Source of the DNA: Aaosphaeria pasadenensis
Lineage: Eukaryota > Ascomycota > Dothideomycetes > Pleosporales
Direction of reading: 5' to 3'
DNA length: 64,000 bases
Assembly: GCA_022813625.1 (NCBI GenBank)
Contig: JAKLMB010000029.1
Span: 310,001 to 374,000 of the forward strand
Positions 1 through 10,672 of this stretch are shown here, one piece after another. Within the stretch, counting starts at the first letter, position 1. Every line of letters begins with the position of its first letter. Both the position numbers and the translations under genes were made by a program. A model generated the notes under the pieces. It was not told the origin of the DNA and made no database searches. It was given only the letters and a program-made list of their open reading frames with translations.

Positions 1-511
1 GCTCTATAGGTCATACGAGTACTAAACATTCTACTTCTGAGCTTGTACGTTGCTAAACTTCCTCTCCCCAATGCAAGATCCCCAGATCCCAGTTCGCACG
101 TACCCTGGCCCGGTTTTTTCCACAATGGCCGTGTGCTGGGGACTATAAACCCTCCAGATATCGCCACCCGTGTTTTGTTTATTCGTTGCGACTTTCGCCT
201 TTGGGAACCGTGCCGGATCATTCGACTTTCCACTGTGCCTCCCATGCCAGGCTCTGGAAACGACAGTGGATCCCGAAGCTTTGCTGCTACTCAAGCTGGC
301 AAGCTTATCTTGTGATTTGATATTTCCCTGTTGCCGATTCGTATGCAGCGTTGGCTTCTAGCCTCAGCATGCAGATCCTACATCAGTCGCTAAATCTCTT
401 GTAACCTCTTCCAGACATTCGGTACTCCAATCATACGACGGTTGAGGAAGCGTTTACTATTCTACGCTAGACAGTCGTCCTACATCGGAGAGGGCTGGTC
501 CATTTCTAGTC
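1..511. other. Left edge, no gene seen
   Basis: Short overlapping open frames occur on both strands, but none has a recognisable domain or intron pattern. The region probably contains the promoter of the gene that starts at 512. Confidence 0.5.
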
Positions 512-1603
512 ATGGTACTCAGCTCTACCATGAAGCGAAAGCGATGTCAAAGCCCTACAGAATCGCTTCCTTCCAAGAAGGTTGCTCAAGAGATAGATGC
601 AGGAAGTCCGGGCAAAATCTGTCAGCTCATCTGTATTCTCCAGCAATATGGCTTGCTAGTGGGCATCACGAAACACCTTTTCCCAAAGGATCTACATGCA
701 CTGGCGGCGACTTCTAAAGCGACTTACAATGCCATTTTCCCGAGAAACACAAGCCGGTGTAGCTTGCTTAAGAAGATGCCTTGTGATGGCCGTGGTGTCG
801 CCATACGAAATGACCTACATAAGAGATCCCAGTTCAGCCAAGGAGCCGTGGAGAGTAATCAATGTGGTACTGTCGCCAAAAACCGGAAAGTTGAGTCTCG
901 GCCATGTGTCAAGTGCAAGGTCACTACATGTGACGAGTGTCGAATACATTGCGTCTACCAAAGCATCCGGCATCCTGCAGATGAGCCGGATGAATTCGAT
1001 AATTACAGCGGCTTTGTGCTCTTAGATGAGACCGAAATGGGAGTGCTAAGCCATTCCCACATGTTTGCAAACGACGACCTACCAAATGGCGCTGCACGGT
1101 GGGGAGAATTACCACACCATGATCAAGGCTTTCTCGATATCCCACTCGACTCTCCTACATTTGTGTCTCCGGTGGAAATCGAAGAACTGATCAGCATGGA
1201 CCTGGGAATGCGTCCCATAGCTGCCGAGGTGTCATCAGGGATAGCGCATCCGTCTTCTATCCTTAGAGCCTTTTGGAACATTACCGAGAAGCGCAAGCGA
1301 CCATGCTGCAAAACATGCCTATCAAAGCTTGTCCGCCGTGGTGACAAAACACACACCGTGTGCGACTGCACACTGAAAAGCCAATTCCTTGACCGATGGC
1401 TTTGTCTTCGTTGTTACCAACTGGAACAGAAGACCGTGGAAGAATCCACCGAAGGCGCAGCCGATGAGCTCTCTGGACTCTGTAATTGCGGAGAAACACT
1501 TGATGATGAAACTGAACGAGTAATTTGCCTATGGTGTTACGGCGAAGTCACCAACCCATGGGGCGTTATTGACGTCCAATCCCCTACTTCAACTGTGGCA
1601 TAA
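512..1603 (+). CDS. Cysteine-rich hypothetical protein (F-box-like N-terminus)
   Basis: Single exon, 363 residues. Residues about 30-75 (around ICQLICILQQYG, LFPKDLHALAATSKATYNAI) look like a degenerate F-box-type helical segment. Two cysteine clusters follow: CVKCKVTTCDECRIHC near residues 131-146, and several paired cysteines (CCKTC, CDC, CLRC, CNC, CLWC) in the last 110 residues. Their spacing suggests zinc-binding knuckles rather than disulphides. Such proteins are a lineage-expanded fungal group, and ubiquitin-ligase adaptor function is only an inference. A second in-frame ATG lies at 530; I keep the first because both are equally plausible. No intron is needed. The next gene is convergent, 610 bp away. 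Confidence 0.7.
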   Translation: MVLSSTMKRKRCQSPTESLPSKKVAQEIDAGSPGKICQLICILQQYGLLVGITKHLFPKDLHALAATSKATYNAIFPRNTSRCSLLKKMPCDGRGVAIRNDLHKRSQFSQGAVESNQCGTVAKNRKVESRPCVKCKVTTCDECRIHCVYQSIRHPADEPDEFDNYSGFVLLDETEMGVLSHSHMFANDDLPNGAARWGELPHHDQGFLDIPLDSPTFVSPVEIEELISMDLGMRPIAAEVSSGIAHPSSILRAFWNITEKRKRPCCKTCLSKLVRRGDKTHTVCDCTLKSQFLDRWLCLRCYQLEQKTVEESTEGAADELSGLCNCGETLDDETERVICLWCYGEVTNPWGVIDVQSPTSTVA

Positions 1604-2213
1604 ACATGCCCTAACTATTCACCTTGTCGTTTCGCTCATGAAACGGCTCGCGTACCTTCAGCGGATACCCCGGATCGACGGTGTACGGAACTGGAGTTTC
1701 TTTCCCTATTTTATCGGCATATACCCTGGATTTAAAAGCGAGCTGGGATGTTCAATTCTCCCTACGATGTTCGAGATATACCCAGGGTTGCTGCAACATG
1801 GCGTTCGAGTCGAGAGGTTTATTATTTTTTGGGGCCCACATCCGTCTTTTCCTTTCATTCTCGTTTTCAAAAGTGTTTCTTTTGGAACACCTTTCCAACT
1901 CTCCTCTTCTCTTTGTACCACCACCAATTGTAACAACACCATGTCTTTATATCCGCAATGGTAATGATTAATGAGTCTTTCATGCAAATTATCTCTTTCT
2001 AGCATACTCGTGCACGCATCTTAACAGTTCTCACAATTCTCTTCGACATCTCGTTGATAGAGAAGGATTTCCAAACTGGCAGCATGTATTTGCTTCCGAA
2101 CCCAAAACTCCAGCAAATTTAACATCAACAGTCTGTCCTCTCAATCCACGCTTACACGCGCATTCGTCTCCAACATAACCCACCAACCCTAGATCCTATT
2201 CGATCCCCCCAAC
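1604..2213. other. Intergenic, convergent 3' ends
   Basis: Pyrimidine-rich, AT-leaning sequence between two convergent genes. Open frames here (for example 1569-1964) have no coding signature. It probably holds the two 3' UTRs; I see nothing else. Confidence 0.5.
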
Positions 2214-3340
2214 TCACTCAAGCGTATCATCCGCATGGAAAACCAACGCTCTAACCTCGATACTCTCCCTCTTCTCCCTATCCTCGGTTCCCGGCACCTC
2301 AAACGCCGTATGCGGAACCCGCCTCGCGCGCCCATCGAGTTTCGAGTCGAAACACTTGATCAATAGCACTTCCTCAGGCGAGAGCTGGCTCTTGTAAAAC
2401 CACCTGCACAACGTTAGCCTCCGCTCTACCTCCAACCCTGAAAACCTCACCCCAATGAAGAAAAAAGGAACGGGGAGGGAAAAAATTGAAGGACGACCTA
2501 CCTATGCCCCGGATCATGCTTAACCGCAAACGTCTCGCCCCTCCTCGTCGGGTAAATTAACTCGGTAACCACCAAACTCCCATCGTCGACGCTGCTCGCC
2601 TCGGCCACGGCGAGCGGATCCCGCTGCACCGTCTTGATCGGCCGCCACACGTTGATGATCTGCACGCGGCCCTTCAGCAGCTCCTCCGCCTCCTCGGGGA
2701 GGTGGTGCGGGACGCGGGAGAGCGCGGCGGAGTACGACTGGTCGATGTGGACGCGCTGGACGGGGCCGCGGAGGTTGCGGCTCGTTGTGCTGGCGGGCGT
2801 GTTGGGTTGGCGGCGGATCGTGTGGTCGAAGATGAAGATGCGGGATGCGCCGGTCCTATTACATCCGTCAGAAATGCTTCTTCTTTTTGCAAGTTCTGTG
2901 TTTGACTCTTTTTTTCTCATGCATGGAAATTGCATTTGGGAAAAGAAAAGAAGGGAAGAGAGGGGGAAAACATACGCATCCTTAAGCAACTGCTCCGTCT
3001 CCGGATAATACCTGCTTTTGATCTGCTCCTCGTCCAGGAAATCCTTCTCCTCGCTCGTGTGCTTGTAAAACTCGAACCCGTTCCCGTCGAGCGTGTACTC
3101 GCTCTCCCGCCCGCGGACGTCGCGCACCGTGGCCTTGTGGCTCTCGAACGGCCGCTCGTAGGTCTCCGGGCGGTCGGTGTAGGTTGGGTGGGGTGGCGAG
3201 CCGTCGGCGTTGGGCTTGTGGTAGTTGAGTGTTGTTTCGACGTCCTGGGGTTTCGGGGCTTGGGGGGTTGTGGTGGCGGGGAGTACGGAGGGGGTGAATG
3301 TGGGTGTGGATTGCGGGAGTTGGACTGCTGCTGTGGCCAT
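2214..3340 (-). CDS. AsaB/CmcJ-like hydroxylase-desaturase
   Basis: CDS joins 3340-2976, 2855-2502 and 2403-2214 (302 residues). Both introns (2856-2975 and 2404-2501) have GT/AG ends and splice in frame, restoring DATGASRIFIFDH and PGHRWFYKSQ. The protein belongs to the fungal family annotated as hydroxylase/desaturase AsaB or 7-alpha-cephem-methoxylase P8-like (CmcJ, GA4 desaturase relatives). Its family marks are RIFIFDHTIRR, a GPVQRVHIDQ segment, INVWRPI and the C-terminal RRVPHTAFEVPGT followed by RESIEVRALVF. Family members act as tailoring oxygenases or related enzymes in secondary metabolism; the substrate cannot be read here. The N-terminal 35 residues are proline/threonine-rich and variable. 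No backbone synthase is nearby, so a cluster role is unproven. Confidence 0.85.
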
Positions 3341-4117
3341 GGTTGTGGTTGTGGTGGTTGTTGTGATTATGGTGTCACGGGTATGAAGTCACAGAGTTCG
3401 TCGAGTCAATTTGTATTGTAGCAAGCTAGCAAAGCGAATACAAGAAGAGTATCTTACAAAAAGTAAATGCACTTCGGGCCGTCCACCACCACGTCTTTAT
3501 ACTCCAACCCTCACAGCGTGGGGCGCATCACACAATTCCCCATCACAGCCAGTCGTTCGACGTAGGACGTACGATAGCTACCATTTCGGATATGTAAGCT
3601 ACCCCCCCTCTACAGTATGACTTCCCCGCAAGCACGCAATCATCCAACAGCAACGAGTGATCGCATTGCATTTCAAAGCCGAGTCGTACGAATCGAGCTA
3701 ATCCGCTAGTGTTCGTCCGAATGCAAGGCTTAACGTGCAGTTTCGCATGCCTGCGAGACAGGAATTGCATGGTTGGATGTTATGGTGTCAGAGGGGGTCC
3801 AACGCATGCAGGGTTGGGTGCGGTGGTGCTGATAAATACTGGAGGATTGCGTTTGATGCTTCAATGGCATTGGTGCAATCTATGTGGTATTTCTAATCGT
3901 TGTACGTGGATGAATTGCATGTCATATTTCAGAGGTAGCGAGTGGAGTCAGATTCTTATGTTTTCGTCTAAATCATATGATGTCAAGATTGTATCTAAAT
4001 CTAACCGCTGATGCCTGCGAAAAGTGCAAGAATTAATGAGTGAGATAACGCTGCCAATGTGTATAGGAAAAGAAAAGTGCAAAATATGTAGCAATGCCTG
4101 AGAATCCAGAAATCTCT
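3341..4117. other. Intergenic, no gene seen
   Basis: Contains the promoter of the AsaB-like gene and the 3' flank of the permease. An open frame at 3709-4011 is AT-rich, without homology or splice logic, and was not called. Confidence 0.5.
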
Positions 4118-5869
4118 CTAAGTTCGAGGAACGTGAACAAGTGTCGTTACTGTCGTGCCGTCATTAAGAATACTCGTCTCTTCTTCGAGGCGATATCCCC
4201 TCAATTTGGGGATCAAACGTGTCCAGATATACCAGTAAAGCAAGCCAAATACGATACTTGTGTTGTTAGCCTGATCCTCGTCTTTGAGCTTCAAATATAC
4301 ACTTACATGCTAATCCCAACTACGGCGTAAGTAGCATACCAAATTCCTCCCTTGTTGACCTTGTCCTTCGAAGGGAAGAACGGCGCAGCTAGAAGTGCGG
4401 CACTCAGGCCAATCCGAAAGACCACGGCTGCAATCCAGGCCTTGAACGGCCGTTTGAGGTCAGGCCGCTGGTAACGCAGTATCAAAAGGCCAACTGATAC
4501 AGCAAGTGCGAAAATTTGTCCGGGATACCCTTCAACTTCCAAAATGAAGGAATAGACGTCTCCAGACGGAGGAAGTGCTAGGACCAAAAGTGATGGGATG
4601 TAGTGTACAATGAGTCCTCCCAACGGGGCGTTGAAAGGCTTCGAGGACGCCAGAATCTTCGAAAAGGGTAAAAATCCCTGACGGGCAATCTCTTGGTTCA
4701 GTCGAGCCTAGACATAGTTCAGTCATTGATTGCCATGAGCAGATTTCCATACTAACCAGAGCAAAAGTAACAACCATGACATTCCCAGCGCCAGACAATG
4801 CAACTGCGAGGGGGAGAATCTTCTTCCCTAACTGTGGACCAAAACTACGCTCAAAGAACAGTGCAGCGATCAACTCGCCGCTATCGCGGATTTCCTCTAG
4901 CGGGACGACAATAAAATACGCAATATTGACCAAAACATACAATATGCAAGCCGTGGCCAGTGCGGTGACTGAAACTGACTTCAGGGTTCGTACGGGGTTC
5001 TTGACTTCGTTGAGAACGTTGTTGACGTTATTAAGCCCCGCATACGAGTAGAAGACCTTGAACAACGCAGTAGAGATGACACCCCAGCTCCAGTCCGAAT
5101 CTTTCCAGAGATCCTCTGCAGGCGGGAAATGGTTTCTTCTGACCTCTGTGTCGTGGCGCTGGAATACTACCACGAACAGACCAGCGAAGATCATAAAAAT
5201 GACAAGGCCGACCTTGAGCCATCCAAGGAAATTCTGTATCCGGATTCCAGTCTTCAGAAAACACCCGTGGATGATGGTGATGATTGTAAGAAGGCCAATC
5301 GCTAAGGTCTTCCGGATGAAATCCGTTCCCTCAATGTCGAAGGCGAAAAGCGTGTATTGAGCGAAAACGATGCAGTTACTCGCAGTAAATCCAAGCAGAA
5401 CGGCCTGTACTGCCACCAGAGTCGATGCTAGATATCTCGGTTTTCGGTATGTAAACTCCAGGTAGACCTTCTCGCCGCCCGATCTTGGGAGCATGGAGCC
5501 ATATTCGAGGGATATCGCCAGACCGCAGGCAGCGATGATAGCACCTGCAAACCAGAGCGAAAGGCTCAACCCGACACTTCCGACTCCTCGCAGGATGGCA
5601 CCTGGAGTTGCAAAGATGCCGCTGCCAATGACGCGCGATATGACGAGAATGTACGCGCTCGGCCAGGTAATGTTCCTTCCAAGTACTGAGGTTTCGGGTA
5701 GGACGTCGTCCTCGATTTCGCGGGATACCTCTCCAACGGCTATTGTTCCGTTTGATTCTTCGTCGCTTCCATATGCTGTCTTGGAGCTCGACCGTGTAGA
5801 TACCTGGGTTATTGATGGAGATGGAGACGATGAGAGCAACGGTTGCTCTTCTTCTGGAGTAGCCGCCAT
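4118..5869 (-). CDS. LAT/MUP-type amino acid permease (methionine permease-like)
   Basis: CDS joins 5869-4757, 4707-4307 and 4256-4118 (550 residues). The introns are 49 and 50 bp and splice to VTFALARLNQEIARQGFLPF and VVGISIIVFGLLYWYIW, both typical of yeast MUP1/MUP3 relatives in the APC superfamily. About 12 hydrophobic segments follow a 70-residue soluble N-terminus. The first carries the substrate-site signature RVIGSGIFATPG, with the usual GSGIF core. The function is plasma-membrane proton-coupled uptake of methionine or other large neutral amino acids; methionine is inferred from family resemblance only. The C-terminal tail ends VHVPRT. A perfect palindromic E-box lies about 520 bp upstream (6387-6398), the same core as upstream of the other LAT permease in this window. 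Confidence 0.9.
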
Positions 5870-6691
5870 ATTGTCGAGTTCGAAAGGATTTGGTGTAGCC
5901 AGACTGTAGTTTGGGTAGTAATTGTGGAATATTATGTCGCTGGTATCGCCGCTTTCATCACATTCTCGGGGCGACGGAGGAATGTAGATGGTGACATGTT
6001 GAGCATCTCGACGACAGCAGAGGGAGCGAGGTCGACGTCGTCAGCGGGTTGCATCATTCGGATATTGGATGTCGCGGGTATCAGGCTCCAAATAACAGTG
6101 AGACAGATGTGATATGGAGAGGTTGGTGATTGGTGCCCTGTGCCGGGCGTGCGACATCCCCATCTCGCACGCAATTCTTAGCTCCCCTGACGACGTCCAT
6201 AACCGCCAACGTCACCTCTTATCTGTATATAACTCCATCAATCCCCATCTTATTATAAATCCAATTCTTAGTAATTGGGAACTTCCGAGGTACAAAAGGT
6301 AACAGCTCTGCGACGAGTACCTTCTTCTAAATGCTTGAGTGGGGTTACCTTTATAGGTCATTTGGCCAAGCTTGCACGAGAAGGAGATCACGTGATCGAT
6401 AGTACTCACCTCCCTGATGTTCTGAAGCAAGGATGTAGCGGGGCGGGTGAATATAAACAACACAGGAGACGGTAAGGACATTAGCCAAGTGGGAAATCGA
6501 CGGATCATATTTGACTCGTATATTGGGGTATTCGTATAAAACTCATGCGTCGTGAGTTGTATCTATGTACAAGGAAAAGCAAGTTTTGCAGTAAGAGAGT
6601 GAAGAGGATCTATGAACACGGAAGCGAAATATCAACAAGTGAATTTTACACATACGGACGCGAAACCTCCTCACACTTGATATGGTTGGTG
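5870..6691. other. Permease promoter region
   Basis: 822 bp between the permease start and the 3' end of the Zn2Cys6 gene. It holds the E-box listed separately and AT-rich stretches near 6220-6280. No open frame here is convincing. Confidence 0.5.
6387..6398. promoter_or_regulatory. Palindromic E-box GATCACGTGATC
   Basis: A perfect 12-bp palindrome containing TCACGTGA. In yeast this core is the Cbf1 site that recruits Met4 to sulphur amino acid genes; fungal bHLH factors bind the same core. It lies about 520 bp upstream of the methionine-permease-like ATG. Confidence 0.5.
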
Positions 6692-8474
6692 TTACATCGA
6701 CATACTCATGGCCGCCATCGCCGGTGGCAACTCTGAAAATGTCGTTGATGGCGGGGTATATAGCGACATGTCGCTCCAAGAAGTGGATTGTGGGAGTCCG
6801 CGCGACGTATCGTGTTCATCTTCTGAGGATGAGACATCGGTGAGTAATCGAGGCGACGATGTACTCAATCCCAGCGCGCTCATTTTCTCTTGTAGGATGT
6901 TGATGACTGCAGGGTTTCCGCCTCGGAAAGAAGCAAGCAACGTTGAAAGCTCATGTATCAGATCCCTTGGACCGATAGAGAAGCCAGCATCATAATTGAT
7001 AGCTGGAACACATATCATGACATCGGCTAAGGATGTTGCTATGTCAAAGAGTTTAGATTCCTGTAATGGTCAGTACTTGCCCGAGTTCGACGTGTTGACT
7101 GACTAACCATCCCTGGACCGTGAGCTTCAAGGCTTTGCCGTGATAGCGTTCCTAGGAAGCTCAGTGCATTCTGTGCGACAGTGGCCGGATAAGAGAAAGA
7201 GAACTCATCATTCTCCACCGTCGTTCTCAAGTTTGTCACTCCCAGAGCATGTTGCCAGAGGAAGATCCGCATCCACTGCTGAGTCATCGATATGTCGGCC
7301 CTAGCAAGTTCATTCTCTAACGAGCGAGATCCACTATCATCGCTAAGTTGCTGTTGAGCCCTTGATAACGCTTCACGGACGGATGAAGGGTCGGCGGTCA
7401 GGGTATTGTCCAAGATTTGGAACAGTTGACAGAGTTGAATAAACGCGGGTGTTACAGCTCCATCATGGAGATCCACCATCTGTGGAAGCCCGGGAGTGCG
7501 TCTAAGCATCGTGGGCACATCGTGTTGGATGGAATGAGCTCTGTAAAACCAATCAGCGTCGGGAAAATCATACAGAATCAAGCCAATTACCTCTCTGTTA
7601 TGAACAGGAGCCAATACACCCGCAAGCTATGCTGCTCCTGCTCCGTATCCATTGTATGATAGTGTTGTATCCGGTGTAGGCCAATGATGTGTGCCTTGGT
7701 GATCGCTTCGCCGAGTAGGTTCGTCGACGTCGACATTCGGCCGACATTGGCCGAGTGTACATGAAGAAAGAAACTCCCAAGGACAGACCATATAGTAACG
7801 TGTTCGAGGTGATCAGATAATTCACGCGCTCTCTTCGCTTCCTCTGCGAAGAGAGCACTGGTTACTCGAAAGTGACCCTCTACGGGGCTTCCTGGCTCAG
7901 AGTCAATCTGAAATTGACTTATCGTAACCGCGCAGACTGCACACGCTAAGCCATAAGCCTCCATGTCCTCCGGGGCAGTGAGCAGCCGTGCTATCAAGGG
8001 CTCCGTATCGATGACTGGCCATATTGGATAACCCCTCTCACGGAAGATTTCAAGATACTGGGAGATACACGATGTAGATATGCGCTGAGGTTCTCTCTGG
8101 ATCGCAGGATGTAGTGGAGGCGACAGTATGTCTGGCCATCCTGTTCCATCCAAGTTGGAGTCACCGATTGGCAGGTGGTCTACCAAAGGGATGTCGGCGG
8201 TACTTGGACTCCCACTGTCAAGGCTGGTCTCGCTGTCACTTCGATGCAATTCAAAATTCGACCGGTTGCGCTCTTGCAACCTCCTGATGGCGGCTTCTGT
8301 CGTCCTCCTGGGTCCCTTGGGTCCGGATTTTCCATGAGTTTTGAGGTACGTACAATCCCAACTTGCGGCGATACATCTTGCACACGGATGGTTACCGTCA
8401 CATCGAACTTTGCGAATGGAACAAGGGTCACAGGCTCTTCTCGTGCCCTTTCGCGGGGCAGTTGTATCAGGCAT
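6692..8474 (-). CDS. Zn2Cys6 transcription factor
   Basis: CDS joins 8474-7591, 7540-7108 and 7060-6692 (561 residues); introns are 50 and 47 bp and splice to ITERAHSIQHDVP and GPGMESKLFDIA. The binuclear zinc cluster is near the N-terminus, with cysteines at 15, 18, 25, 31, 34 and 41 (C-x2-C-x6-C-x5-C-x2-C-x6-C). A basic linker containing SGPKGPRR follows, as in the fungal MAL-activator-like subgroup. The middle of the protein (about 120-400) has the helical fungal-specific transcription factor region (QYLEIFRERGYPIWPVID, VYWLLFITER). A nuclear transcription activator or repressor is expected. It sits between an amino acid permease and an MFS pump and could regulate either; nothing in the sequence proves it. 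The extreme C-terminus is Ser/Met-rich. Confidence 0.9.
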
Positions 8475-8969
8475 TTCGTACTGAGGGTCCTTTTCAAAAA
8501 TCCGTCCCGAAAGACCTTCCGGCGTTGTTGCGCCCTTACGCCGTCATGGTTTAGAGCTCACGCGACTGTCGGATAGCGTACAGGGGTAGATGAATGGGCC
8601 GTGGCGGGTCTGAACGCAAGATATTGTGGAAAGATTTGGTCGAATATAAGGGTATACAAGAAAAGCAACAACCTCTCCTACAGAATTCTTCTCCTGTGTT
8701 GCGAAAGAAAAAATGTTGGTTTTGTCAAGTCTAAAGGCTGACGAGGGACGTACTGCATCATCGGAGAGGGGGAAGGCCAAAGGTGGGGAAGGCGGACAAA
8801 ATCTCGGCCCATCTTTGCCTCTTCAAGCAAGGAAGTCCAACGCAGCCAATGAGAACGACGCAATCCAGTCCGTGTTTGGTTAGTACCGGATAGCGCCTTT
8901 TGAGGTTTAGAGCCTCAACAATGATCGTCCCATAGAAGCGTCTGATAACGTCTAAAATCCTTCTAGAGC
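8475..8969. other. Intergenic, promoter of the Zn2Cys6 gene
   Basis: 495 bp. It must contain the 5' flank of the regulator and the 3' flank of the next gene, which is on the same strand. No additional gene is supported. Confidence 0.5.
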
Positions 8970-9849
8970 CTACATTAGGGCCCCGATGACAACCGAAATG
9001 CAGGCCACAGTCCATACCCATCCTAGTCCCCTGGCTCTTGGTTCAGCCATGGAGGTGTTCTTCTTGCTGCCCGTGGTAGGACTGGCGGTGTAGTACAGAC
9101 TAACTTCTGTTCGCGTCCCTAGTAAATCCTCTGCCGTAGTACTAGGGATCTGCGCCTCAGCGGCCGTCGCTTTCCAATCCAGCATGTAGTCGAAGAATTC
9201 CTTGGTGGGTGGGTTCTCTGAGCAGTATGCATCTGCCGCAGCACTAATGTAGGATTCTGGAAACCAGTGCCACCCTATGCTCACTTGCGTCAGTACAAAC
9301 CAATCATCAAACGAAGAGGGGTGGGCTGAATGGAGCATATGTACCTTCGATGCCTCCATGCATCTCCAAGCACTTCTGGCATCCTAGCGTCGCCTCAAAG
9401 AAGGGGTACTTTTCGCAAAAGCAGTGCTGCTGCTCGTCGAAATTATCTTCATATTTCCTCAGGCCACTGAAAGTTCCATTTGTGTTCTGGAGTCGGCAAT
9501 TCGTATTGATGGCCCCCTGGCGGTGGCATGGCGGGGAATCCTCTTGGTAATCGGGTTTCTCGATCTTGATGTAGATCCACGAATCTTCCCTTTTGGTCTG
9601 GTTCCTAGGCTCTACGTATCTATGGGGCCGGGAGGGGAGATAGCAGCGATTGAGCAAATCGGTGTCAAGGTGTGTGATATCAGACAAGTAATCTGCAATA
9701 ATAGCGAACCGGGATATGTAGTTTGCATTTGGAAAAACGGGGTAAGAGGCGTCGCCAGTGAAAGTAGACCTCGATGCTGAGGCCGTAGTGGTAGATGGCG
9801 CGTAAGGCTCAAATTCTGTGACGGTAGACGCAGCTACTTCTTTGGGCAT
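8970..9849 (-). CDS. Cysteine-rich membrane-anchored hypothetical protein (5' end uncertain)
   Basis: CDS joins 9849-9345 and 9274-8970 (269 residues); the 70-bp intron splices to HGGIEGWHWFPESY. The middle region is rich in cysteine (CHRQGAINTNC, HCFCEKYPF, LGCQKCLEMHGG) and is followed by a Ser/Thr-rich stretch. A C-terminal hydrophobic segment (WVWTVACISVVIGALM) ends the protein, so it looks like a surface protein with a C-terminal anchor (transmembrane or GPI-type). No signal peptide follows the ATG used here. The same frame stays open upstream to about 9960, with a possible acceptor (GACAG) near there. A missing upstream exon carrying the signal peptide is therefore likely, but I could not find it. 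I do not recognise the family. Confidence 0.6.
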
Positions 9850-10672
9850 GTTGGAATGGATGCCTCGTTGGACCGGCGCAAGGATCCGGTCGAATGGGGC
9901 AATGGGAATCTGATTAGCGGCAAATATTACGCTATTGCATGACTGTCTATCTCAACTTCGCGACAGGACAAACGGGTACCTCTAAAGAACAAGTATGGAG
10001 TCGTAATTGAGGGTGAAGTGTTTTTCTACAGATGGGAAAGGAGGTGGAAACAAGCTGTTCGAGAAAAGCGCGAAGCCAAGATATGCTATCCTCAAACTAC
10101 AATCTCCGATATCTCCATACAGTCTAGTGCCCAAATCCTTCTATTTCTACGCATCGCATCTCATGATAGCAAGATCGAGAGAAACGTAGGATGGTCATTA
10201 TGTTTTCTAACAAGAAATGGTCTTGTGGAAAATCCGGAGATAATTCGTCATGCGGAGTAGCACAAGGGTTAGAGCCACATCATGTAGGCTTCACATTACT
10301 AGCCTGAAAGAACAGCCAATCGCTACTCTCAAAGCATGTTCCAACGTTCCATGAGTCTTCTAGAACTTCACACTTTTCTTCGTTGGTGGGTGAATACGAT
10401 ACCAATACTATAGTTCCAATTGGAAGCACATATGCCATGCTCGGAAGAGATCATCAGCAGCATGTTTGATTACTATTCGTCCAAATAAATGCGCATTTGC
10501 AAGCCTATTGAGGTCTCGTCTACCGTAACCCGGACCACTAATGCGAACCCCGGCATCAAAAGATACCCTAGACTTCGCTCATGTGATCCGAATTTACGCC
10601 TCAAGGTGGAGGCCCAAATCATCCATGACAACAGTCAGCAATCGATGATCGGTCCTTGAAAACCAGGATCCC
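9850..10672. other. Intergenic, possible missing first exon
   Basis: 823 bp. The part next to 9850 may carry an undetected 5' exon of the preceding gene. The rest is AT-rich with no convincing gene. Confidence 0.4.

Noticed and set aside
7812..7820. GATA site ATCAGATAA
   Set aside because: Lies inside a coding exon of the Zn2Cys6 gene; taken as chance background.
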